Part shown: piece after piece, positions 51,869-59,745 of the stretch
How positions within the stretch are numbered: position 1 is the stretch's first letter
Layout: the number at the start of each line of letters is the position of its first letter
From: Clostridia bacterium
GTDB taxonomy: Bacteria > Bacillota > Clostridia > UMGS1840 > HGM11507
NCBI GenBank assembly: GCA_017414505.1
Contig: JAFQLQ010000031.1
Location: 176,324 to 240,323, forward strand
Length of the DNA: 64,000 nt
Reading direction: 5' to 3'
Position numbers and translations under genes: made by a program
The notes under the pieces: model-generated
Database searches by the model: none
Told to the model about the DNA's origin: nothing
Seen by the model: the letters and a program-made list of their open reading frames with translations, nothing else

Positions 51869-54067
51869 ATGTTGAAACGGTTATGGCGAAACAGTGTGAT
51901 AGTAAAAAAATTCATAAGCAGAACGGATACAATATCTATTTACTTGATAAATATTATGTTGATTATCGCTATGACCGTTCTGACATTTGCATATGTTATT
52001 TTGCTGAAAAATAATAATATCCGCACTGCGGAACTTTCTGAAAGCTTTGTTAATATATGCTTTCAGCAGTTTGATGGTGTTTTTAATCAAAGTGAAGATG
52101 TTATCAAAGAAAACAATATGATTCTGGAAAGTGATTTTCGTTTTCTTGATCCTATGCAAAAAGTTAAAATTTCAGATGATATAAGCGATTTATTCCTACA
52201 ACTTCCGTATGTTGAGGAAGTTGTAATGTATAAAAACGGTGGCGATTATTTTATAACATCTCAAGGTTGTATAAGTAAAAATGACTTTTTTTCAGATGCG
52301 TTTTATTCTGATGAGAAGAATGTAAATTACTGGAATTCCATAATGAATGAATATAAAAGTTTCTCCATAATTCCTGTTAAAGATAATGCTTTATTTTCAT
52401 TCTTTGCTGAAAGTAATCAAAAATATTTTGTTATATCCAAACCGTATTCATTGTATGAGGTAGGAGCTCTTTTGTTTATAAATGAAAGCAAATTTCTGGA
52501 TTTTTGTGGAGTTAAACCCAACTCGGAATACAGCGTCACATTTTATGACAGAGAAGGTGTAGCAAATATATCCAACGCTCAGCGTATACATAATGTTAAT
52601 TTTAAAAAGCTTGTAAAAGATGATTATTATGTAAAAAATGAGATATTCGGTAATTTTGAATATACAAAATGGTTTAACAACCGAAATATGGTATATCAGT
52701 TTGTTGTAAAAAATAAAATTAGTGCTAATTTTCTATGGATTATTCTGATTTATATGTTGATTATACTTACAAACCTGTTTGTTATTACAAGAAAATGGTT
52801 TAAAACATATAAAATTTCCATGATGACACTAAGAGAGATTGATTATGAGATAAGTAACGAAAATCTTGTGAAATTACCAAAAATTTTAAATAATTATCAT
52901 AAGCTGATGTCGCTAAAAGAGCTCAGAAAATTAATTTTGTCATCTATGATTAACAAACGAGGAGAATTTTATAATAAATCGGAGTATGCAGAAGTTTTTT
53001 TTGCTGAAAAAACGCATAACCGAACTATGCTTCTGACGGTTTTGGCATTAAAAGAAATTTACGATAAGAGAACGCCTGTAATGGACAGCGATGAGCTTTG
53101 TGATATAGCACGGAAATATGGAATTGAGATGTTTGTTTTTGAAAATACTGTAGGTAAAATTTCGGCATTACTTACTATTCACAATGATGGAAACAGAGAG
53201 GATAAAATTAATAAATTTTTTCTTGAATGTATAAATACTTATGATAAGTACGGAAAAATTATTGTGATAAAAAGCAGTTTGTTTGGTAATCTGACGGATT
53301 TTGCTGCTGCTTATAATGAGTTGCTTGTAATATCAGATAACACAGGAATAAATGATTATAATTGTGTATCTTGTGTAAAGGAACAATCTCTTGTAAAAGT
53401 AAATGATTTAATGATGGAGGCAAAAGCAACTATAAGCAGACTTCTTTATAACGATAAACCTGTTGAAGCAATATCATATGTGAATGAACTGTTTGATGCT
53501 GCTTTTGACAATAATATTTCATTTAAAGATTATAAGCTGTTTGCGCAGATAATTTATTCTGAATTTGTTGATATCATAAGTGGATTTACAACCGATTTTG
53601 AACAGATAGAAAATCTTAACAACGTATTTTTTGAAAAATATGATTTGATGTGTGATTCAGTAAATGTATTTGGAATAAGAAAATTTATTTTAAATTTGTG
53701 TAATATGCTGCTTTCTGTTCAAACAAGAAATTCTCCGAAAGAAAATATAAGCTCTCAGATTATGCAGTATGTAAACAATAATTTTAAGAATGATATTTAT
53801 CTGGAAAAGGTTGCAGACCATTTCGGATTTACAAAAAAATATCTTTCTTATTATTTTAAACATGAATTTAATGTTGGTTTTAACGAATATATAACAAAAC
53901 TTCGCATAAATGAAGCTAAACGCTTACTTTCGGATACGGATATACCTGTATCTAAAATATTTGGCGAGGTTGGATATGTTAATCAAACAACATTTAATGT
54001 AGCGTTTAAGAAAATTACCGGAACTTCTCCCGGTGATTACAGGAAACGTGCACGCACAAAATCATAA
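51869..54067 (+). CDS. Membrane-anchored AraC-family regulator (first operon)
   Basis: Starts at ATG 51869, 5 bases after GGGAG; an in-frame TTG at 51857 overlaps the upstream stop without a site. The 732-residue protein has TM helices at about 17-43 and 287-306 enclosing an extracytoplasmic, Cache-like sensor of about 240 residues, a cytoplasmic linker, and an AraC double HTH at about 626-730 (LEKVADHFGFTKKYLSYYFK, VSKIFGEVGYVNQTTFNVAF). It is a one-component transmembrane sensor-regulator that probably turns on this operon when its polysaccharide or an oligosaccharide is outside. Last gene before a terminator. Confidence 0.88.
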   Translation: MLKRLWRNSVIVKKFISRTDTISIYLINIMLIIAMTVLTFAYVILLKNNNIRTAELSESFVNICFQQFDGVFNQSEDVIKENNMILESDFRFLDPMQKVKISDDISDLFLQLPYVEEVVMYKNGGDYFITSQGCISKNDFFSDAFYSDEKNVNYWNSIMNEYKSFSIIPVKDNALFSFFAESNQKYFVISKPYSLYEVGALLFINESKFLDFCGVKPNSEYSVTFYDREGVANISNAQRIHNVNFKKLVKDDYYVKNEIFGNFEYTKWFNNRNMVYQFVVKNKISANFLWIILIYMLIILTNLFVITRKWFKTYKISMMTLREIDYEISNENLVKLPKILNNYHKLMSLKELRKLILSSMINKRGEFYNKSEYAEVFFAEKTHNRTMLLTVLALKEIYDKRTPVMDSDELCDIARKYGIEMFVFENTVGKISALLTIHNDGNREDKINKFFLECINTYDKYGKIIVIKSSLFGNLTDFAAAYNELLVISDNTGINDYNCVSCVKEQSLVKVNDLMMEAKATISRLLYNDKPVEAISYVNELFDAAFDNNISFKDYKLFAQIIYSEFVDIISGFTTDFEQIENLNNVFFEKYDLMCDSVNVFGIRKFILNLCNMLLSVQTRNSPKENISSQIMQYVNNNFKNDIYLEKVADHFGFTKKYLSYYFKHEFNVGFNEYITKLRINEAKRLLSDTDIPVSKIFGEVGYVNQTTFNVAFKKITGTSPGDYRKRARTKS

Positions 54068-54082
54068 AAAATATATGAGTAA

Positions 54083-54120
54083 AAAACTGACTTCGCACGA
54101 AAAAGGAAGTCAGTTTTCAT
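54083..54120 (+). terminator. Terminator of the first glycan operon
   Basis: Stem AAAACTGACTTC / GAAGTCAGTTTT with an 11-base loop. Confidence 0.8.
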
Positions 54121-54176
54121 ATAAAATAAAATTCGCTTCTTGAAAGTTTCAAAAATTATGCTTGCCTGCTCAACGT

Positions 54177-54220
54177 AAAAAGGTCTCGTTCCGTATTTAT
54201 CAGGAATGAAACCTTTTTTA
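54177..54220. terminator. Terminator facing the GH13 gene
   Basis: A near-perfect stem (AAAAAGGT.TCGTTCC / GGAATGA.ACCTTTTT) of about 16 bp with A- and T-runs, so usable on the minus strand for the GH13 gene ending at 54226. Confidence 0.75.
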
Positions 54221-54225
54221 TATAT

Positions 54226-55533
54226 TTATTTACATTCAATAATTATATATCCGAATTCACCCAGACTAAGCTCCGGTTTCTTTTCACCGTTATAAACTGC
54301 ATTGGAGGAAAGTAATACAGATTCTGGCACAAAATCGTTTAATTTAACATTTACATAATCTTTTGTTGTATTTACAGCTATAAGTAAAGTTTCATTTTCT
54401 GTGCTTCTGATAAACACAAGCAATTTATCATTACACTCTGTGTCAATCCAGGTAACATTACCTTCTGAAAGTGCCGGAATATTCTTTTTCATAAATATAA
54501 GCTTTTTAATAAAAGCTATACGTTTTTTTCCTTGTTCTGTCAGTGCGTTTCTCCAGTTGATTACAAAATTCTTTCCGTAAAATCTGTTGGAATATATGCT
54601 GTGTCTTGTTGTGTCACAAACTTCATTGCCGTTGTAAAGCATAGGTGTTCCGTCTATGGCAAAATTAAGAGTAAGAACCGCTTCAGCCCCCTGAGAACCA
54701 ATAATCTTTTCCATTCTGTTGTCATAAGCATTATTTGTAATATCGTGAGTTTCAAAGGAACGTAATCCCAGTAGATTATCCTTGCTCTGATACTCAAGCC
54801 AGGTATCTTTTATTTTTGTTGCCGGCTCATCTCCTGCAAAAACATCGGGAAGAGCGTGTGCCCAATTGGTATTGTAGTTAAGGTCAAACCCGTTCTTAAC
54901 ATATTCAGATTTGTCGCCTTCGTTTAACATTATAATATCCGGATTGATTTTCTTAAGTCTTTTAATACCTTCAACCCAGAAATCAAGTGTTACATAATCA
55001 CCGATATCAATACGGTAACCGTCATTTCCAAATTCTTTTACAAAATATTCCATATTGGAATACATGTATTCTCTTAATTTCTCGGATTCAAAATTAAGCC
55101 TTGGAAAATGCCATTCACCGTTTTCAGGTGTTCCGTCAGCCTCACGTACAATCATTTCAGGCTCCATTTCAAGTAATTTAGCCTTAGGTCCGCAATGAAA
55201 ATAAACCAAATCAAGAAGAACTTTTAATCCAAGACTGTGAGCCTTGTTTATAAAACTTTTTAAATCATCCTCGTTGCCGTATTCTTCATCAATTTTAAAA
55301 TAATCCTTTATTCTGTATGGGTTTTTCGGATTGTTAAGACCGCTTTTTTTCTGACGGTCGCTCCAGAATGCCTCGTTCATATCATCGTCTGCTTCACACA
55401 CAGGACAAAGGTAAACAATATCTGCTCCAAGCTCTTTTATGTGTTCTAACATTTCCGAAGCAGCTTTAAGAGTTCCCTCGGGAGTAAATACTCTTAAAAA
55501 TAGCTGATAAATAACTGTTTTATTAAAATTCAT
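54226..55533 (-). CDS. GH13 family alpha-amylase-like glycoside hydrolase
   Basis: The ATG at 55533 with GGAGGTG 7 bases upstream is the start; an extra ATG further up has no site. The 435-residue enzyme is a (beta/alpha)8 GH13: ADIVYLCPV, LKVLLDLVYFHCG (region I), GYRIDIGDYV with nucleophile Asp near 174 (region II), IIMLNEGDK with the acid Glu (region III) and FETHDITN (region IV). It lacks a signal peptide and is thus cytoplasmic. It is short and divergent, so it may act on trehalose, oligo-alpha-glucosides or another alpha-linked product. It is transcribed away from the second operon. Confidence 0.88.
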   Translation of the reverse strand: MNFNKTVIYQLFLRVFTPEGTLKAASEMLEHIKELGADIVYLCPVCEADDDMNEAFWSDRQKKSGLNNPKNPYRIKDYFKIDEEYGNEDDLKSFINKAHSLGLKVLLDLVYFHCGPKAKLLEMEPEMIVREADGTPENGEWHFPRLNFESEKLREYMYSNMEYFVKEFGNDGYRIDIGDYVTLDFWVEGIKRLKKINPDIIMLNEGDKSEYVKNGFDLNYNTNWAHALPDVFAGDEPATKIKDTWLEYQSKDNLLGLRSFETHDITNNAYDNRMEKIIGSQGAEAVLTLNFAIDGTPMLYNGNEVCDTTRHSIYSNRFYGKNFVINWRNALTEQGKKRIAFIKKLIFMKKNIPALSEGNVTWIDTECNDKLLVFIRSTENETLLIAVNTTKDYVNVKLNDFVPESVLLSSNAVYNGEKKPELSLGEFGYIIIECK

Positions 55534-55556
55534 AATTATGCACCTCCGTTTTTTTA

Positions 55557-55585
55557 AATATATCATTTTGTAATAAATAAATCAA
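55557..55585 (-). promoter_or_regulatory. Promoter of the GH13 gene
   Basis: Minus strand: TTGATT (55585-55580), 17 bases, TATATT (55562-55557). Confidence 0.6.
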
Positions 55586-55673
55586 CCGCAAAAACGATTA
55601 TTATTGTTTAAAATTCGAAACATTATTTGAAATATATTAAATAAAATGGATATTCTAAATTTATATTTGAATA

Positions 55674-55702
55674 TTTACTTTTGAATTACGATGTGCTATA
55701 TT
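55674..55702 (+). promoter_or_regulatory. Promoter of the second glycan operon
   Basis: TTTACT (55674-55679), 17 bases, TATATT (55697-55702) with TGC as extended -10. It precedes the unassigned glycoside hydrolase-like gene at 55738. Confidence 0.55.
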
Positions 55703-55737
55703 ATTAGAGTAGTATTTTAAGTTTAGGAGGCAAAGCT

Positions 55738-57846
55738 TTGAGAACAGAAAAAAATTATGAATTCAGAAAAAGAATTTCACAGGTTCACAGAGAAAATATC
55801 AGAAATAATACACTTGAAATAAATGATAATGAATATGAACTTAAAGACGGTCTTGTTGTTTTTCTGTCTCCTGAATGCGGAGAGGTTACATATACCGCTG
55901 CAAAAGATTTTTGCGATTATCTTTTTGTATCCATGAATGTTTCTGCTTCTGTAAAAAAAGGAAAACCTGTTAATGAAGATAATTTTATTTATATAAAAGC
56001 TGGCGAAAATTCTGCCGATTTTGGTAATTGTGCAGGAAAAAGCGGTTACCGTATTGACGTTTCAGAAAATATTAAAATATGTGGTTTTGACGAAAGAGGA
56101 GCAGCGCAGGCACTGTATTTTCTTGAAGATATAATGAACTTAAGAAAAGCTCCATATATAAAAAAAGAAACTGTAATAAATAAACCTTTGTTTTCACCCC
56201 GTATGGTTCATTCGGGATACGGTCTTGACGACTATCCTGATGAATATTTATCTGCAATTGCACATCAGGGAAGAGATGCTATTCTTATTTTTGTAAAGGA
56301 TGTTGATCTTACTCCTTACGGATATCTTGATTTTAATGATTTAATAAGAAGAAGCGCAAAATACGGAATTGATGTTTATGCTTACAGCTATCTTAAGCAC
56401 GCGGCTTATCCCGAAGGCGAAAAGGGCGAAGCATACTACGAAGCAAACTACGGAAAGCTTTTTAAATGTTGTCCGGGGCTAAAAGGAGTAACTCTTGTAG
56501 GGGAATCTATGGAATTTCCCAGTCGTGATCCTCACGTTACTGCCGAGCTTTATGAAAATAATACAGTAAACGGCATTCCAACGGGGAAATTAAGCTCCGG
56601 TTTTTATCCCTGTATGGACTATGTTGAACTGGTTGGTATGATTGCAAAGGTTGTAAGAAAATATAAAGAAGATGCAGATATTGTTTTCTGGACTTATAAC
56701 TGGGGCGGACTTCCCGAAGAGGAGCGAATTAAGCTTATAAATGCCTTGCCGGAAGATATTACATTGCAGGCGACCTTTGAAATGTATCATTCCTATAAAA
56801 TAGAGGATGTAACCGAATCCTGTTCCGATTATACATTATCTTTTGCAGGACCGGGCGAATATTTTAAAAGCGAAGCAAAAGCCGCAAAGAAAAAAGGAAT
56901 AAAGCTTTATTCTATGACCAATACCGGCGGACTTACCTGGGATTTCGGCGTAATCCCTTACGAACCTATGCCGTATCAGTGGATAAAGCGATATAAAGAA
57001 ATGCGTAACGCAGCTGAAAACTACGGTTTGTGCGGACTTATGGAATCGCATCATTACGGATTTTATCCGTCAATTATAAGTAAACTTTCCAAACTGGCAT
57101 TAATGCAGAATTCAAAATTACCGGAGGAAATTCTTATTGATATTTTAAAAGACGAATATGGTGAATACTGTGCCGGTGAGGTTGACGAAGCACTTAAAAT
57201 GTGGAGCGAAGCTATTACTCATTATGCACCCTGTAATGATGATATGTATGGGCCGTTTCGTGTTGGCCCGTCGTATCCTATGTGTCTTGACAGAGTTATA
57301 AATGTGTATTCCGATCCAAAAGCACTGTTTGGAAACTGTATTTGCGTTCCGGGTTATTTTGACGGAAATTCCGGCAGAAATACTTTTTATAAAGTTAAAT
57401 GCTCAATTTCAAACCTGAGAATAAGAAGAGAGCTTGATTCCATAACGGTTATGAAGGACTATATGGATAAAGGTATTGAAATAATTGAAAAAATTGAAAA
57501 TAAAAATGAGGCGCTTGAATTTTTACTTAATCTCGGAAAATTTATTTCACATAGTATCAATACAACCATTAACCTTAAAAAATGGTATATTTTAAAAACA
57601 AAAGTAAGAGCAGAAGAAACGAGAGAAGCTATTTTAAAAGGAATAGATGAGTTGGAAGCGTTGGCACGTGCTGAAATTGAAAATGTAAAAGCCACTATAC
57701 CCGTTGTGGAGGCTGATTCCCGTCTTGGATGGGAACCGAGTATGGAATATATTTGCGACAAAGAGCATCTTTTGTGGAAAATAAGCCAGGTTGAGTTTGT
57801 TATTAATTCTGAGCTTGACCGCTGGAGAAAATCCACATTGATGTAA
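55738..57846 (+). CDS. Putative cytoplasmic glycoside hydrolase, family unassigned
   Basis: TTG start with TTAGGAGG well spaced; no ATG fits. The 702-residue protein has an N-terminal beta-rich domain (about 45-150, ending in CGFDERGAAQALYFLEDI) like the one before GH20 and GH67/115 barrels, then a probable TIM barrel at about 155-480: GRDAILIFVKDVDLTPYG, KYGIDVYAYSYLKHAAYP, GVTLVGESMEFPS and IVFWTYNWGGLPEEERIKL. Acidic residues in GESMEF and in the NWGG stretch are candidates for catalysis. The C-terminus is helical. No signal peptide. I cannot place it in a GH family by eye. Cotranscribed with the GH20-like gene. Confidence 0.55.
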   Translation: MRTEKNYEFRKRISQVHRENIRNNTLEINDNEYELKDGLVVFLSPECGEVTYTAAKDFCDYLFVSMNVSASVKKGKPVNEDNFIYIKAGENSADFGNCAGKSGYRIDVSENIKICGFDERGAAQALYFLEDIMNLRKAPYIKKETVINKPLFSPRMVHSGYGLDDYPDEYLSAIAHQGRDAILIFVKDVDLTPYGYLDFNDLIRRSAKYGIDVYAYSYLKHAAYPEGEKGEAYYEANYGKLFKCCPGLKGVTLVGESMEFPSRDPHVTAELYENNTVNGIPTGKLSSGFYPCMDYVELVGMIAKVVRKYKEDADIVFWTYNWGGLPEEERIKLINALPEDITLQATFEMYHSYKIEDVTESCSDYTLSFAGPGEYFKSEAKAAKKKGIKLYSMTNTGGLTWDFGVIPYEPMPYQWIKRYKEMRNAAENYGLCGLMESHHYGFYPSIISKLSKLALMQNSKLPEEILIDILKDEYGEYCAGEVDEALKMWSEAITHYAPCNDDMYGPFRVGPSYPMCLDRVINVYSDPKALFGNCICVPGYFDGNSGRNTFYKVKCSISNLRIRRELDSITVMKDYMDKGIEIIEKIENKNEALEFLLNLGKFISHSINTTINLKKWYILKTKVRAEETREAILKGIDELEALARAEIENVKATIPVVEADSRLGWEPSMEYICDKEHLLWKISQVEFVINSELDRWRKSTLM

Positions 57847-57861
57847 AAAAGGAGAATTAAC

Positions 57862-59727
57862 TTGCTTATTGACAGATATAACTATCTTGATAACCATAAT
57901 CTTAAAATAAATATTAATGCTGAATTTGCAGGGCTTCCGCCTGTGTGTCTTAAGTACATAAAGCCTTATCTTACACCGGATGGAGAAATTAAAAAAGTAA
58001 ATTGTACAGTTGGAGTTCCGAATAGCATAAAAAACAAATTAAATACGGAATATATCAGTAATTCTGATTCATATATTTTGGAAATTGATGCTGAGGTGAA
58101 TGTGTACGCTGAAAGTCAAAGAGGTATCCTTTACGGCATTTTAAGCCTTGCCGATAAATGCAGAAAGGGAATTGGCAAAGGTATTGTTTACAGCTATCCT
58201 TGTGTTGATTTCAGAATGATAAAGCTGTATTTACCTTCTGAAGAAAATTTTGAATATTTTAAAGAGTTTATTGACTTGTGTTTGTATTACGGGTATAATA
58301 CTGTTATGCTTGAAGTTGGCGGTGCAATGGAATATAAATCTCACCCCGAAGTTAACGAAGGCTGGATTGAGTACAGTAAAATTGCCTCTGATCATATAAA
58401 TAAAAGGGGAGATAATCCGCATTTTCCCTATAAGGATGATAAAACTTACTTTCTGAAAAATTCAATTCACTGCGAAAATGCAGGCGGAGGAGTTATTTCT
58501 CAGAAGAAAGTGAAAGAGCTTGTAGACTACTGCAGAGACAGATTTATGGAAGTTATTCCCGAAATGCCCACGTTGAGCCACAGCGATTATCTTTTAACAA
58601 AGCATCCCGAACTGGCAGAAAGAGATGACGATATTTATCCCGACTGTTATTGTCCGTCAAATCCTGATACATATAAACTGGTATTTGATTTGTTTAAAGA
58701 GGTAATTGATGTATTTAATCCTCAAAGAATGAATATCGGGCATGATGAAGCATATTCTGTTGGTATTTGTGAAAAATGCAGAAAAAAGGATGCAGCGAAT
58801 ATTTTTGCCGATGATATAATAAAAATTCACGGTTTTCTTGAAGAAAACAATGTTAAAACAATGATGTGGTCTGATAAGCTTATTAACTGCATTGATAAAA
58901 CGGGTGTTGCCTGGGCGGGAGCGTATCGTGAAATTAAAAATCCCAGCACAGGAGAAATTGCTCAGATAATTATGCCTACCCACACAGCTGTTGATATGAT
59001 ACCTGGAGATATTCAGATTGTTCATTGGTACTGGAGCCTTGAAGAAAACACAGAAAAAGAGTTTAAAAATAAAGGGTTGTATACAGTATTTGGTAATTTT
59101 GAGCCTTTGAGAGTAAAAAATATTGTTAACCGTCTGAAAGACGGAGTATGCGGTATCGGTATTTCAAACTGGAGTAAAGTAGATTTACTTCACATGCACA
59201 GAAACGGTATATATTATGATGTGGCACACTCTGCATATATAATGTGGAGAAACGATTACGATGAAAATGCTTTTGATGAGAATGTTAAAAAGGTTGCCGA
59301 CGATTTATACTGTTACCGTACCGGTAATTCCAAGTGTAAAGCAGAAATACTTCACGGTTTTACAAAGGATATTCCGTTTGTGCTTTTTCTTGATGGCTAC
59401 GAGGTTGATAAAGAGGCAAATGTAATAGGTGAATACCGTATTGAATTTGCAGACGGAACCTTCAAAAGCGTTCCTGCGGAATATGGAAAAACAATAGGCT
59501 ATACAGGTGTTAACCGCCGTTATTCTGACAGTGACTGGTGCGAAAGCTATGAAACAGACAGACGGCTTATTGAACCGGCTTACAGCTGTACTTTTGAATT
59601 TGACGTAGATAATAAAACATATTACCGTTTTGCGGTTTTAGCCGAAAAACCGATTAGCGGATTAAAACTTATTCTGAAAGATGAATATGCAGACTGTGTT
59701 GAAGTAAAGGAAATAGTTATATCTTAA
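57862..59727 (+). CDS. GH20-like beta-N-acetylhexosaminidase-type glycosidase
   Basis: TTG start with AAAGGAGA 7 bases upstream. The 621-residue protein has an N-terminal zincin-like beta domain (about 1-110, YAESQRGILYGILSLAD) and a TIM barrel with EFIDLCLYYGYNTVMLEVGG, VIPEMPTLSHSDYLL and NIGHDEAYSVGICEKC. The Asp-Glu in GHDEAY is at the position of the GH20 catalytic pair, which uses the substrate acetamido group. The C-terminal part (about 495-621) is beta-rich. No signal peptide, so cytoplasmic. The exact sugar (GlcNAc or GalNAc) is not decided. Confidence 0.75.
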   Translation: MLIDRYNYLDNHNLKININAEFAGLPPVCLKYIKPYLTPDGEIKKVNCTVGVPNSIKNKLNTEYISNSDSYILEIDAEVNVYAESQRGILYGILSLADKCRKGIGKGIVYSYPCVDFRMIKLYLPSEENFEYFKEFIDLCLYYGYNTVMLEVGGAMEYKSHPEVNEGWIEYSKIASDHINKRGDNPHFPYKDDKTYFLKNSIHCENAGGGVISQKKVKELVDYCRDRFMEVIPEMPTLSHSDYLLTKHPELAERDDDIYPDCYCPSNPDTYKLVFDLFKEVIDVFNPQRMNIGHDEAYSVGICEKCRKKDAANIFADDIIKIHGFLEENNVKTMMWSDKLINCIDKTGVAWAGAYREIKNPSTGEIAQIIMPTHTAVDMIPGDIQIVHWYWSLEENTEKEFKNKGLYTVFGNFEPLRVKNIVNRLKDGVCGIGISNWSKVDLLHMHRNGIYYDVAHSAYIMWRNDYDENAFDENVKKVADDLYCYRTGNSKCKAEILHGFTKDIPFVLFLDGYEVDKEANVIGEYRIEFADGTFKSVPAEYGKTIGYTGVNRRYSDSDWCESYETDRRLIEPAYSCTFEFDVDNKTYYRFAVLAEKPISGLKLILKDEYADCVEVKEIVIS

Positions 59728-59745
59728 CACAGCGGAAAGGGAAAA

